Notes under the pieces: generated by a model | Told to the model about the DNA's origin: nothing | The model's database searches: none | What the model saw: only the letters and a program-made list of their open reading frames with translations | Origin: Pseudoxanthomonas beigongshangi | Lineage (GTDB): Bacteria; Pseudomonadota; Gammaproteobacteria; Xanthomonadales; Xanthomonadaceae | Length of the DNA: 64,000 bases | Direction: 5' to 3' | Assembly: GCF_016820515.1 (NCBI RefSeq) | Contig: NZ_JADHDV010000004.1 | Span: 173,571 to 237,570, forward strand | Program-made: the position numbers and the translations under genes | Shown: positions 16,854 to 26,537 of the stretch, piece after piece | Layout of the letters: each line of letters starts with the position of its first letter | Numbering within the stretch: the stretch's first letter is position 1

Positions 16854-17159
16854 TCAGGCGATGCTGTCCTTGGGAGGCAGCTTGATCACCTGGCCCGGGA
16901 AGATCCGATCCGGATCCTCGATGACGTCGCGATTGGCCTCGAAGATATGCTTCCAGGCGTTGGCATTGCCGTAGTGTTCCTTGGCGATCTTGGAGAGCGT
17001 GTCGCCCTTCTCGATCGTGTAGCTCTGTTCGCCGACCAGTTCCTCGGTGCTGTCCACGCGTGCGGTGACACCGGAGAAGTCAGCCTTCTCCACGAGTTGC
17101 TCGGTGGAATCCACCTTCGCGGTGACGCCCGAAAAATCCGCTTTCTTCTCGTTGCTCAT
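16854..17159 (-). CDS. LysM domain protein with duplicated N-terminal motif
   Basis: A 101-residue cytoplasmic-looking protein without a signal peptide. A LysM domain covers about 46-95 (YTIEKGDTLSKIAKEHYG...), similar to the C-terminus of the potassium-binding protein Kbp/YgaU. Instead of a BON domain, the N-terminus carries an 18-residue motif twice: ADFSGVTAKVDSTEQLV (7-23) and ADFSGVTARVDSTEELV (26-42). The start at 17159 is preferred over the alternative two codons upstream. Binding of peptidoglycan or of an ion is possible; neither is shown. Confidence 0.8.
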   Translation of the reverse strand: MSNEKKADFSGVTAKVDSTEQLVEKADFSGVTARVDSTEELVGEQSYTIEKGDTLSKIAKEHYGNANAWKHIFEANRDVIEDPDRIFPGQVIKLPPKDSIA

Positions 17160-17266
17160 ACACAACCGTCCTTCCGTGCAGGATGTTGGGACGAGCTAGC
17201 CTTGCATGCGCCCTGTTAAGAAATCATGGCATTGGCGTGAAGACCGGCGTGGCCTTCAGCCAGCGG

Positions 17267-18082
17267 CTATTGACGCGGTTCACGTTGCGCCGGAAGCGCG
17301 GTTACGCCGGGGGTGGCGCGCCAGGGATTGATATCCAGGCCCCCGCGGCGGGTATAGCGCGCTTCCACCGACAGCCATTGCGGCGAGCAATGCGTCATCA
17401 AATCGCAATGAATGCGTTCGACGCATTGCTCGTGGAACTCGGCGTGATCACGGAAGCCGACCAGATAGCGCAGCAGCTCGGCGCGATCGATGCGCGGCCC
17501 CGCGTAGCGGATGACCACGGTGGCCCAGTCGGGCTGGCCGGTGACCGGGCAGTTGGACTTGAGCAGCGCCGACACCAGGGTTTCCTCCACCAGCACGGTG
17601 CCGTCGATCAGCAGTCCCTCCGGACGCGGCGGACCGTAGTGATCAATCTCCACGTCCAGGTCGTCCAGCGACTCGCCCTCGATCGTTTCGATCATCGGCG
17701 GCAACCCGAACGCCACCGTCACGTCGGCGCCGGCGCGCGCCGACAGATCCGTGCGGATGCACTCGAGCACCGCGGCATCGCTGTTGAAGCGGGTGGCGTT
17801 GAGCGAATTGAGGAACAGCTTGAGCGACTTGGATTCGATCAGGTTCGGCGAATCGCACGGCACGGTGAAGGTCGCGGTGGCGACCCGCGGCTTGCCGCGC
17901 GCGTCCAGCCAGCTCAGCTCGTAGGCGTGCCAGCGGTCGTGTCCGGCGAAGGGCAGGGTGTCGTCGGCGATGCCAATCTCGGCGCGCGCCTGGCGGCGTG
18001 GAATCGGGAACAGCAGGCTGGGATCGTAGTGATCCGGATAGGCGACCTCGCGCCCCAGCAGGGAATCTTCGGGCTTGCTCAT
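17267..18082 (-). CDS. queF: NADPH-dependent 7-cyano-7-deazaguanine reductase QueF
   Basis: A 271-residue QueF of the long (two T-fold, YqcD) type, reducing preQ0 to preQ1 in queuosine biosynthesis for tRNA. The family motif ESKSLKL is at 83-89. The catalytic cysteine that forms the thioimide is Cys178 in [14 protein letters not shown], with the conserved Asp at 185. [13 protein letters not shown] supplies the second-domain Glu/His. The gene is divergent from the chagasin-like lipoprotein gene. No queuosine partner genes are in the window. Confidence 0.96.
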   Translation of the reverse strand: MSKPEDSLLGREVAYPDHYDPSLLFPIPRRQARAEIGIADDTLPFAGHDRWHAYELSWLDARGKPRVATATFTVPCDSPNLIESKSLKLFLNSLNATRFNSDAAVLECIRTDLSARAGADVTVAFGLPPMIETIEGESLDDLDVEIDHYGPPRPEGLLIDGTVLVEETLVSALLKSNCPVTGQPDWATVVIRYAGPRIDRAELLRYLVGFRDHAEFHEQCVERIHCDLMTHCSPQWLSVEARYTRRGGLDINPWRATPGVTALPAQREPRQ

Positions 18083-18134
18083 GGTGTTAGTTTAGTCCCG
18101 TCCGCCTGTACGCCAGGCTGTCCTGGAGAACGCC

Positions 18135-18602
18135 ATGGAAAGCAACGGAGCGCATCGCGGCATCGTCGTCGCCACGTTGGCCGGCCTGCTGGCCGCCTGC
18201 GCACAGCCACCGGCGACTTCTCCGTCGCCTTCCGCGGGGGCCACACCGGCCACGCCGGCCGGCGAGACCAGCACCGAGGCGCGGGAACTGGCGGTGGGCG
18301 GCTTCCTCGACCTCGCCTTGCCGGCCAACGCCAGCACCGGCTATGGCTGGGAACTCATCGAGACCGGCGCGCCGGTATTGCGCCGGGTCGACCCGCCTCC
18401 CGTTGCCGAGGCCGCGCCCGCGTCGCCGCCGATGCCCGGCGCCGGCGGCGTGTCGCGCTGGCGCTTCGTCGCCGAACGCGCGGGCACCGCGCAGCTGCGG
18501 CTGGTCTATCGGCGTTCGTGGGAAAAGGAGGTGCCGCCGGCGCGCGAGGCGCGCTACCGGGTGACGGTCACGGCGGCCGTGGATGGAGCCGACGGGGACT
18601 GA
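18135..18602 (+). CDS. Chagasin-like (I42) cysteine-peptidase inhibitor lipoprotein
   Basis: A 155-residue lipoprotein (lipobox LLAAC, Cys22) followed by a short Pro/Ser linker and a chagasin-type beta-sandwich. All three inhibitory loops are recognisable: NASTGYGW (65-72, family NPTTG-W), PGAGG (101-105, family G-GG) and YRRSWE (125-130, family RPW). Chagasins inhibit papain-like cysteine peptidases. Membrane anchoring suggests protection of the envelope, either from the cell's own proteases or from foreign ones. GGAG precedes the ATG. Confidence 0.85.
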   Translation: MESNGAHRGIVVATLAGLLAACAQPPATSPSPSAGATPATPAGETSTEARELAVGGFLDLALPANASTGYGWELIETGAPVLRRVDPPPVAEAAPASPPMPGAGGVSRWRFVAERAGTAQLRLVYRRSWEKEVPPAREARYRVTVTAAVDGADGD

Positions 18603-18623
18603 ACCCCGCCGGGAAAGGCAGGC

Positions 18624-19970
18624 CTAGCCGGCAGTGGCCGGGGCGGGTGCCGGCGCACCGTTCAGATAATCCAGGGTGACCTGCAGCAGCGCGCGGAAAC
18701 CCACGTCCAGCGCGCCTTCGTCGAGCAGGAACTTCGGCGAATGGTTGCTCGGCGCGGTGGCCGGATCCACGTCCTTGCCGGTCGCGCCGACGAAGAAGAA
18801 CATCGCTGGCGCCTTCTGCCCGTACAGCGAGAAGTCCTCCGAACCCATCTGCAGCGGCGGCTCGAACACGTTGTCCACGCCGGCCACCGCGCGCAGGCTC
18901 GGCAGCATGCGCGCGGTCAGGGCGGGATCGTTGATGGTCGCGGGATTGCCGTCGTGGCTTTCGATGTTCACTTCCGCGCGTGCGCCGTGCGCGGCGCCGA
19001 CATGCTCGGACACGTTGGTCAGGTCGGCGAAGATCTTCTGCCGCATGCCCTCGTCGAAGGTGCGGATGGTGCCCAGCACCTCGACGTCGTCGGGAATGAT
19101 GTTGTAGCGGATGCCGCCCTTGATCGCGCCGAAGGTCACCACCGCCGGCAACCGCGAGATGTCGGTGCGGCGGCTGACGATCGTCTGCGCGCTGCCGATC
19201 AGATCCGCCATCGCCACGATCGGATCGACACCGCCCCATGGCCGCGAGCCATGGGTCTGGCGGCCGATCATGCGGATGCTGAAGCGATCCGAGGCCGCCA
19301 TCATCGGACCCTGGCGCACCGCGATGCGTCCCACCGGGATATTGGCGAACACGTGCAGGCCGAACACCGCGTCCGGCTTGAAGCCATCGAACAGGCCCTG
19401 CTTGAGCATCAGCGAGGCACCGCCTTCCTCGCCGCTGGGCGGGCCTTCCTCGGCCGGCTGGAACACCAGCAGCACCTCGCCCGGCAGATCCTTGCGCATC
19501 GCCACCAAGGCCTCGGCCACGCCCATCAGGATGCTGGTGTGCGCGTCGTGGCCGCAGGCGTGCATCACGCCCACGGTCTCGCCGCGGTAGGTCGATGTGG
19601 CCTTGGAGGCGAACGGCAGGCCGGTCTGTTCGGTCACCGGCAACGCGTCCATGTCCGCCCGCAGCGCCACGCGCGGGCCCGGCTTGCCGCCCTTGATCAC
19701 CGCGGTGACGCCATGGAACGCGACGCCGGTCTTCGGTTGCAGGCCCAGCTTGCGCAGGTGCGCGGCCACCTGCGCGGCGGTGCGTTCCTCGCGGTTGGAC
19801 AGTTCCGGATGCTGGTGGAAGTCGCGCCGCCAGGCGAGCACCTTGTCCTGCAAATCGCGCGCGGCCGCGGCTACCTCGGGACGTTGCGCGGTGTCGGAAG
19901 CCCACGCCTGGGCGGGGCACAGCAGGAATGCGGACAGCAGCGGAAGGATGGGCAGGGCGACGCGCATCAT
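18624..19970 (-). CDS. Secreted M20-family amidohydrolase/peptidase
   Basis: A 448-residue metallohydrolase of the M20 (HipO/AbgB, hippurate hydrolase-like) family, with a signal peptide ending near AQAWAS (about residue 25). Metal and catalytic motifs are present: HPELS, MHACGHDAHT and FQPAEEG, plus HVFANIPVG in the lid region and a C-terminal NHSPKF histidine. Such enzymes hydrolyse N-acyl amino acids or aminoacyl conjugates; the exact substrate is not predictable. The start is a double Met at 19970/19967, with ACGGAG just upstream. It is convergent with the chagasin-like gene (21-bp gap). Confidence 0.88.
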   Translation of the reverse strand: MMRVALPILPLLSAFLLCPAQAWASDTAQRPEVAAAARDLQDKVLAWRRDFHQHPELSNREERTAAQVAAHLRKLGLQPKTGVAFHGVTAVIKGGKPGPRVALRADMDALPVTEQTGLPFASKATSTYRGETVGVMHACGHDAHTSILMGVAEALVAMRKDLPGEVLLVFQPAEEGPPSGEEGGASLMLKQGLFDGFKPDAVFGLHVFANIPVGRIAVRQGPMMAASDRFSIRMIGRQTHGSRPWGGVDPIVAMADLIGSAQTIVSRRTDISRLPAVVTFGAIKGGIRYNIIPDDVEVLGTIRTFDEGMRQKIFADLTNVSEHVGAAHGARAEVNIESHDGNPATINDPALTARMLPSLRAVAGVDNVFEPPLQMGSEDFSLYGQKAPAMFFFVGATGKDVDPATAPSNHSPKFLLDEGALDVGFRALLQVTLDYLNGAPAPAPATAG

Positions 19971-20107
19971 CGAACTCCGTATCGGGGACGGTCCGATGCT
20001 AGCCGTTTCCCGTCGCGCAGTGCGCATCGCGATTATCATTGTCACACGCGTCCCACAAGGTCCGAGCGGCCGGAGGAGCCGCCGCCGTCCTTTCCCCAGA
20101 AACACCC

Positions 20108-20893
20108 ATGCCCGAGATCGCCCTGCAGGTCCTGCTGCTGCTGTTCCTTGCCGGCCTGCTGGCCGGATTCATCGATTCCATCGCCGGTGGCGGCGGCATG
20201 ATCACCATACCGGCGATGCTGCTGGCCGGCATTCCGCCGTTGCAGACGCTGGGCACCAACAAGCTGCAATCGCTGTTCGGATCCGCGTCGGCCAGCTGGA
20301 GCTACGCGCGCCATGGCCACGTGGACCTGCGCATGCAATGGCCGATGGCGCTGATGGCGGCGTTGGGCGCGGTGGGCGGCGCGTTGCTGGCGACGGTGGT
20401 GCCGGGGGACTGGCTGAAGATGGCGCTGCCGTTCCTGCTGATCGCCATCGCGGTGTATTTCGGCCTCAAGCCCAACATCGGCGACGTGGACAAGCATCGC
20501 CGCATGGGCGTGACCGCGTTCGGTTTCGGCTTCGTTCCGGTGGTGGGTTTCTATGACGGCGTGTTCGGTCCGGGCACCGGCTCGTTCCTGATGCTGGGCT
20601 TCGTCAGCCTGGCCGGCTACGGCATCCTCAAGGCCACCGCGCACACCAAGTTCCTCAACTTCGGCTCCAACGTCGGTGGCTTCGCGGTGTTCCTCGCCAC
20701 CGGCGCGGTGCTGTGGAAGGTCGGCCTGGCGATGGGCGCCGGGCAGTTCATCGGCGCGCAATTGGGCTCGCGTTTCGCGATGAAGCAGGGCGCGAAAATC
20801 ATCAAGCCGCTGCTGGTGACCGTGTCCATCGCGCTGGCGATCCGCCTGCTGGCGGATCCGGCGCATCCGCTGCGCCAGTGGCTGGGCCTGTGA
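20108..20893 (+). CDS. TauE/SafE (TSUP) family membrane permease
   Basis: A 261-residue integral membrane protein with about eight hydrophobic segments. It has the TSUP family pattern: DSIAGGGGMITIPAML in the first repeat and GFYDGVFGPGTGSFL in the second. Members export or import sulfite, sulfoacetate and other organic anions; the substrate here is unknown. The start at 20108 places the first membrane helix directly at the N-terminus. It is divergent from the M20 gene and convergent with the aldo/keto reductase gene. Confidence 0.9.
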   Translation: MPEIALQVLLLLFLAGLLAGFIDSIAGGGGMITIPAMLLAGIPPLQTLGTNKLQSLFGSASASWSYARHGHVDLRMQWPMALMAALGAVGGALLATVVPGDWLKMALPFLLIAIAVYFGLKPNIGDVDKHRRMGVTAFGFGFVPVVGFYDGVFGPGTGSFLMLGFVSLAGYGILKATAHTKFLNFGSNVGGFAVFLATGAVLWKVGLAMGAGQFIGAQLGSRFAMKQGAKIIKPLLVTVSIALAIRLLADPAHPLRQWLGL

Positions 20894-20966
20894 CGGAAAC
20901 CTGCCACCACGCGCCCGGCGATGGCCGGACGCGTGGCGGGATCCGCCGATCCTCAGCGGCTGCTCC

Positions 20967-21962
<996 letters not shown>

Positions 21963-22042
21963 CGGGAACTCCTTGCGGATGGGGGAGGCACGCCGGCACG
22001 GCGATGCCGGGCCGACGCGACCCGGGCACGATAGAACTGGCG

Positions 22043-22064
22043 ATTGCGTCGATAAAGGCGCAAT
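22043..22064. promoter_or_regulatory. Inverted repeat, likely LysR operator
   Basis: Perfect ATTGCG-N10-CGCAAT repeat, 31 bp upstream of the LysR start and 80 bp upstream of the reductase start. Its symmetry and position fit the recognition site of the LysR protein encoded next to it. Confidence 0.55.
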
Positions 22065-22095
22065 ATCAGAATCCTGTTTGAAGCAAGACTTCACA

Positions 22096-22995
22096 ATGGC
22101 GTCCCATCCGTTGCCGGCCGTACTCGCCTTCGCGCGGGTGGCCCACCACGCCAGCTTCACCCGCGCCGCGCTGGAGCTGGAGGTCAGTCCCTCGGCGCTG
22201 TCGCAGACGGTGCGCGCGCTGGAACGCCAGCTCGGCGTGCGCCTGTTCAACCGCACCACCCGCCGGGTCGCGCTGACCGAACACGGCCAGCGCTTCCTGC
22301 AGCAGGTCGCGCCGGGCCTGCGCCAGATCGACGAGGCCTTCCGCGACATGGACTTCCTGCGTGACCGGCCCGCCGGTCATCTGCGCATCAACCTGCCCGG
22401 GGTGGTGGCCGAGCGCATGATCGCGCCGCACCTGCCCGGCTTCATGGCGCGCTGGCCCGAGGTGGAGGTGGAACTGTTCGTCGATCCGGCGCTGGCGGAT
22501 CTGGTCGGTGGCGGTTTCGACGCCGGCATCCGCCTGGGCGAATCGCTGGCCCGGGAAATGATCGCGCTGCCGATCGGGCCGATGCAGCGGCAGGCGATCG
22601 TCGCCACCCCCGACTACTTCCGCCGCCATCCCGCGCCCGCCGAACCGGCGGACCTGGTGCACCACGCCTGCGTGCGCTACCGGCGCAGCAACGGCCGCAT
22701 CATGGCATGGGAGTTCACCCGCGAGGGTTGCGATTTCGAGGTGGAGGTGGGTGGCCGGTTGATCGTCAACGACAGTGATCTCGGCCTGGTGCTGGTGCGG
22801 CAGGGCCTGGGCATGGCGCAGGTGTTCGAGTCCCAGGTCGAAGCGGAACTGCGCAGCGGGGCGCTGGTACGGGTGCTGGAAGCCTGGCAGGCGCCGTTCG
22901 CCGGTTTCCACATCTACTACCCGGCGCGCGAACACCTGCCGCCCAAGTTGCGGGTGTTCATCGACTACCTGCGCGAAGTGCTGCCGCCGCCCTGA
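22096..22995 (+). CDS. LysR-family regulator divergent from the aldo/keto reductase
   Basis: A 299-residue LysR-type regulator. The winged helix-turn-helix lies at about 5-65 ([32 protein letters not shown]) and a periplasmic-binding-like effector domain follows. The start at 22096 places the HTH at the N-terminus. The divergent arrangement with the reductase gene and the inverted repeat at 22043-22064 imply that it activates the reductase and represses itself, as is usual in the family. The effector is unknown. Confidence 0.93.
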   Translation: MASHPLPAVLAFARVAHHASFTRAALELEVSPSALSQTVRALERQLGVRLFNRTTRRVALTEHGQRFLQQVAPGLRQIDEAFRDMDFLRDRPAGHLRINLPGVVAERMIAPHLPGFMARWPEVEVELFVDPALADLVGGGFDAGIRLGESLAREMIALPIGPMQRQAIVATPDYFRRHPAPAEPADLVHHACVRYRRSNGRIMAWEFTREGCDFEVEVGGRLIVNDSDLGLVLVRQGLGMAQVFESQVEAELRSGALVRVLEAWQAPFAGFHIYYPAREHLPPKLRVFIDYLREVLPPP

Positions 22996-23019
22996 GCGCC
23001 GTTCCGGTTTCCGCGCGCG

Positions 23020-23871
23020 TCAGCGGAACACCACCGTGCGATGCCCGTTGAGCAGGATGCGGTGCTCCACGTGCCGGCGCACCGCGCGCGCCAGCACCAG
23101 CGATTCGGTGTCGCTGCCCAGCCGGACCAGATCGCGCGGCGTCATCGCGTGATCCACCCGTGCGATGTCCTGCTCGATGATCGGTCCTTCATCGAGATCG
23201 CGGGTCACGTAGTGCGCGGTGGCGCCGATGATCTTGACCCCGCGCCGGTGCGCCTGGTGGTACGGATGCGCGCCCTTGAAGCTGGGCAGGAAGCTGTGGT
23301 GGATGTTGATCGCGCGCCCGGACAGCGCGTCGCACAGCTCCGGCGACAGGATCTGCATGTAGCGCGCCAGCACCACCAGATCCACCTGCCCGGATTCGAC
23401 CAGATCCAGGATCCGCCGCTCCTGCGCGGGACGATTGCCCGCATCCACCGGCAGATGGTGGAACGGCACGCCATAGGAGGCGGCGAGCGGGCCGAAGTCC
23501 GCGTGGTTGGACGCCACCGCCGCGATCTCCACCGGCAACTGCCGGCTGTGCGCGCGGAACAGCAGATCGTTGAGGCAATGTCCCTGCTTGCTGACCAGTA
23601 CCAGCAGGCGCGCCTTGCGGCGCGCATCGTGGATTCGCCATTCCATGCCGAACGCTTCGGCCAGCGTCTCGAAGCGCGCTTCCAGTGCCGGCAGGGTCGC
23701 CGCGGACGGCACGTCGAAATGCACGCGCAGGAAGAAGCGCCCGGATTCCTCGTCGCCGAACTGCTGCGCGTCGATGATGTTGCAGTCCGACTCGAACAGC
23801 AGCCCGGTGACCCGGTAGACGATGCCGGTGCGATCGGGACAGGACAGGGTCAGGATGTGATCGTGGCGCAT
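23020..23871 (-). CDS. purU: Formyltetrahydrofolate deformylase PurU
   Basis: A 283-residue enzyme hydrolysing 10-formyl-THF to THF and formate, which balances one-carbon pools. An N-terminal ACT domain (about 5-80, LTLSCPDRTGIVYRVTGLL) is followed by a formyltransferase fold with NIHHSFLPSFKG (189-200) and DLDEGPIIEQD (225-235). Together these are diagnostic for PurU rather than PurN. The start at 23871 begins the ACT strand directly. One-carbon relevance links loosely to metE further on, but there is no operon. Confidence 0.95.
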   Translation of the reverse strand: MRHDHILTLSCPDRTGIVYRVTGLLFESDCNIIDAQQFGDEESGRFFLRVHFDVPSAATLPALEARFETLAEAFGMEWRIHDARRKARLLVLVSKQGHCLNDLLFRAHSRQLPVEIAAVASNHADFGPLAASYGVPFHHLPVDAGNRPAQERRILDLVESGQVDLVVLARYMQILSPELCDALSGRAINIHHSFLPSFKGAHPYHQAHRRGVKIIGATAHYVTRDLDEGPIIEQDIARVDHAMTPRDLVRLGSDTESLVLARAVRRHVEHRILLNGHRTVVFR

Positions 23872-23949
23872 GGAGCCGGGCACGGGTGGGCGGGCCAGTG
23901 TAGGCCGCGCGCGGTGTCGCCGCACCGCGCGGACCCGGCGCGGTCCGCC

Positions 23950-24477
23950 TCAGTCCGCCGCCATGCCCTGGCCCAGCTTGCGCAGCAGTCCCGCCAGTGT
24001 CGCCTGTTCGCCGGCGTCCAGTCCGGCCACGGCCAGGCGCGCCTGTTCGAAACGCAGCGCGATGGCGCGCTCCGCCAGCTTGACGCCCTTGGCGGTCAGC
24101 ACCGCGAACAGGGAACGGCCGTCGCGCGGATCCGCCTCGCGCCGAAGCAGGCCGCGCCGCTGCAGTCGGTTGAGGCAGGCGGTCATCGCGCCGGAGGTCA
24201 GCAGCACCGAACGGCGAAGGTCGGTCGGCGACAGCCGGTAGGGCGCGCCGGAGCGGCGCAGCGTCGCCAGCAGGTCCAGCTCCGTGTAGCTCAGTTCCAG
24301 CGCCTTCAGGCATTCGTCGGCCTGTGCCTCCAGCAGGCGGCCCAGATGCAGGACGCGGCCCGCCACCGCCATCGCGGACGCATCCAGATCGGGCCGTTCG
24401 CGGCGCCAGTCCGCCAGCAGCTGGTCGATCAGGTCGGGAGCGGGGGAGGGCGGGGAATCGGTCGGTGGGGTCGTCAT
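23950..24477 (-). CDS. MarR-family transcriptional regulator
   Basis: A 175-residue winged-helix protein of the MarR family. LSPTDLRRSVLLTSGAMTACLNRLQRRGLL is the recognition helix region, and RREADPRDGRSLFAVLT is the beta-wing with the conserved D-RDGR motif. The N-terminal 15 residues are Pro/Ser rich. It is divergent from an S33 hydrolase gene, with a near-palindromic operator in the 69-bp gap, suggesting autorepression and control of the hydrolase. The ligand is not predictable. Confidence 0.92.
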   Translation of the reverse strand: MTTPPTDSPPSPAPDLIDQLLADWRRERPDLDASAMAVAGRVLHLGRLLEAQADECLKALELSYTELDLLATLRRSGAPYRLSPTDLRRSVLLTSGAMTACLNRLQRRGLLRREADPRDGRSLFAVLTAKGVKLAERAIALRFEQARLAVAGLDAGEQATLAGLLRKLGQGMAAD

Positions 24478-24482
24478 GAAAA

Positions 24483-24502
24483 ATATCTTGACATAAAGAT
24501 AT
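24483..24502. promoter_or_regulatory. MarR-type operator
   Basis: ATATCTT-N6-AAGATAT is a perfect 7-bp-arm inverted repeat, 5 bp from the MarR start codon and 44 bp from the hydrolase start. Its AT-rich sequence stands out against the GC-rich surroundings. The size and symmetry fit MarR dimer sites. Confidence 0.65.
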
Positions 24503-24546
24503 CTGTGGAGCGAGGCTACGCCCACCCCATCGTCGGGAATCCGCCC

Positions 24547-26091
24547 ATGAAGCGCAGGCTCTGGTTGTCGGCTGTCGTGATGATGTTTGGTTCCATCGCT
24601 TCCGGCGCCTTCGCGCAGGCGCGCCGCGCCGGCGACATCGTGGTCACCGCGGCGACGGTCCGCGCCGCGGATGGTACGACGGTGCCCTACGAAATCGGCA
24701 CGCTGTACGTGCCGGAAAACCGCCGTGCCACCGGCAGCCGCCTGATCGGGGTGGGCTTCGCCCGCATCCGCGCACGCGTGCCCACCGGTGCGCCGCCCGT
24801 CTTCTGGCTGCCCGGTGGCCCGGGCCTGGCGGTGCTGGAGGCATTCGACGGCGATACCGAGACCGCGCGCAATCGGCTCGGATCCTGGCTGACCTACCGG
24901 GACACCGCGGACCTGGTCATCATCGAACAGCGCGGTTACAGCGAGCGCGGTGAGAAACTGACCGCGATGTCGCCGGCGTGGCCGCGCGACCGCGAATACA
25001 CCGCGCGGGATGACATCGACGACGCGCTTCGTCGCGCCGCCTCGGCCATCGCCGCGCATCCGGACAAGGATCTGGCGGGCTACACCATCGACGCCTGCGC
25101 CGACGACGTCGACGATCTGCGTCGCGCGCTGGGCTACCCGCGCATCAGCCTGTTCGGCGGCAGCTTTGGATCGCAATGGAGCTTCGCGGTGATGCGCTCG
25201 CATCCGGACATCGTCGCGCGCGCCGTGCTGTCGTCGGTGGAGCCGCTGGATTTCGGCTACGACATGCCATCGCCGCTGCTGGCGACGATGCAGCGCATCG
25301 CCTTCGATGCCGATCGGGATCCCGGCCTGGCGCCGTATCTGCCGACGGGCGGACTGATGGCCGCCATCGACGCGCTGCGCGAACGCTTCGCGCTGCAGCC
25401 GATCACGGTCGATCCGCAGGATGGCGGTGGACCGGTGGTGATCGGGTTGGTCGACCTGCAGGCTTCGCTGCTGGCCGAGGCCAGCGTGCCGCACACCTGG
25501 CCCGCGTTCGTGCTGTCGCTGTACCACGGCCGCTACACGGACTGGGCCCGCGAAGTGGCCAGGGGCCGGCAGGCGCAGGAATACAAGCTGATTGGACCGC
25601 TGATCGACACCAGCCTGGGCATCACGCCGTCTCACGAGTTCCGTCTGCGCCACGATCCGGCCAGCGCCTATCTCGGCGAGGGCGGCTTCGCGCCCTATCT
25701 GGCGGCCGCGTCGACATGGCCGACACCGGATCTGGGCGACGACTACCGCCAGCTGCGGCCGATCGATACGCCGGTGCTGCTGGTGCACGGCGACTGGGAT
25801 ACCTCCACGCCCATCGACAACGCGCTGGCGCAACTGCCCTACCTGCGCAATGGCCACGCCATCGTGATCCATCGCGGTGGTCACGACGGCACGTTCTATC
25901 AGTTGCGCAACGAGCCGGCGGCCCGGGAAGCGGTCCACCGTTTCCTGCGCACGGGAGAGCTTCGCGATCTGCCGACGGAAGTGACCCTGTCTTCCCCGAC
26001 CTTCACCGTGCCGGCTTTTGCCGCGCCCGCCACGGTGGCGGGCCGTATCCCGCGAGGAAGGCCGCTTGACGCTGCGGTTGCATCGCCGTAA
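24547..26091 (+). CDS. Secreted alpha/beta hydrolase of the S33 (prolyl aminopeptidase/tripeptidyl) type
   Basis: A 514-residue exported hydrolase with a signal peptide (about 1-24, GAFAQA). The oxyanion-hole motif LPGGPG is at 88-93. The nucleophile elbow GGSFGSQWS (204-212) gives Ser206. HGDWDTSTP and HRGGHDG near the C-terminus supply the Asp and His of the triad. Similar periplasmic S33 proteins cleave short peptides or esters. It is divergent from a MarR gene and probably regulated by it. Its stop codon lies inside the -10 region of the predicted metE leader promoter. Confidence 0.85.
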   Translation: MKRRLWLSAVVMMFGSIASGAFAQARRAGDIVVTAATVRAADGTTVPYEIGTLYVPENRRATGSRLIGVGFARIRARVPTGAPPVFWLPGGPGLAVLEAFDGDTETARNRLGSWLTYRDTADLVIIEQRGYSERGEKLTAMSPAWPRDREYTARDDIDDALRRAASAIAAHPDKDLAGYTIDACADDVDDLRRALGYPRISLFGGSFGSQWSFAVMRSHPDIVARAVLSSVEPLDFGYDMPSPLLATMQRIAFDADRDPGLAPYLPTGGLMAAIDALRERFALQPITVDPQDGGGPVVIGLVDLQASLLAEASVPHTWPAFVLSLYHGRYTDWAREVARGRQAQEYKLIGPLIDTSLGITPSHEFRLRHDPASAYLGEGGFAPYLAAASTWPTPDLGDDYRQLRPIDTPVLLVHGDWDTSTPIDNALAQLPYLRNGHAIVIHRGGHDGTFYQLRNEPAAREAVHRFLRTGELRDLPTEVTLSSPTFTVPAFAAPATVAGRIPRGRPLDAAVASP

Positions 26092-26094
26092 CGT
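26066..26094 (+). promoter_or_regulatory. Candidate sigma-70 promoter for the metE leader
   Basis: TTGACG (26066-26071), a 17-bp spacer and TAACGT (26089-26094) fit a sigma-70 promoter with a good -35 and a weak -10. Transcription would start near 26101, just before the riboswitch. The promoter overlaps the end of the hydrolase gene. Confidence 0.45.
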
Positions 26095-26110
26095 GCCCGG
26101 GCCAGGGTTT

Positions 26111-26316
26111 CCATCTCTTCATGCGAATGAAGAGATGGAATTAATAGGGAAGCCGGTGCGGGCCGAAAAGCCCCATTCCGGCGCTGCCCCGCAGCGGTAT
26201 TTGGAAACGACCCCCGTCATCGGCACTGGCCCCCAAGGGCCGGGAAGCGGCGGACAGTAGGCCGGCCCCGATCCCCGGATCGGGCCGACGTCCATGAGCC
26301 CGAAGACCTGCCTTGG
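26111..26316 (+). promoter_or_regulatory. Cobalamin riboswitch upstream of metE
   Basis: The conserved cobalamin-aptamer blocks occur in order: GGGAAGCCGGTG (from 26147), CCGGCGCTGCCCCGCAGCGG (about 26176-26195), the B12-box-like GGCACTGG, GGGAAGC, and GAGCCCGAAGACCTGCC ending at 26312. A perfect 12-bp hairpin with a GCGA tetraloop (26111-26138) immediately precedes the aptamer. This element turns off B12-independent methionine synthase when cobalamin is plentiful. The 446-bp gene-free stretch 26092-26537 is explained by promoter, aptamer and expression platform. Confidence 0.93.
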
Positions 26317-26505
26317 CCGGAAGACCCGAAGTCTTCCGCATGACCTGGAACTTCCGAGGGGAGGTGCCCGGAACTGCCGCGGACGCGTCGCGTCCGCGCG
26401 CAAGTCCGTGCGCCTCCCTTCGCCGTTCCGGTTCGCCCGAGGGGGCGAAGGTCGCTGGCGTTGTCCGCCATCGCCATCGGCGATGAAGGCGGCGCGGTCC
26501 TTCGT

Positions 26506-26529
26506 TCCTCATCCGACCACGAATGAGGA
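26506..26529 (+). promoter_or_regulatory. Hairpin sequestering the metE ribosome binding site
   Basis: TCCTCAT (26506-26512) is exactly complementary to ATGAGGA (26523-26529), which contains the GAGGA Shine-Dalgarno of metE 8 nt before the ATG. This is the expected OFF structure of a riboswitch controlling translation initiation. Confidence 0.6.
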
Positions 26530-26537
26530 CATGCATC

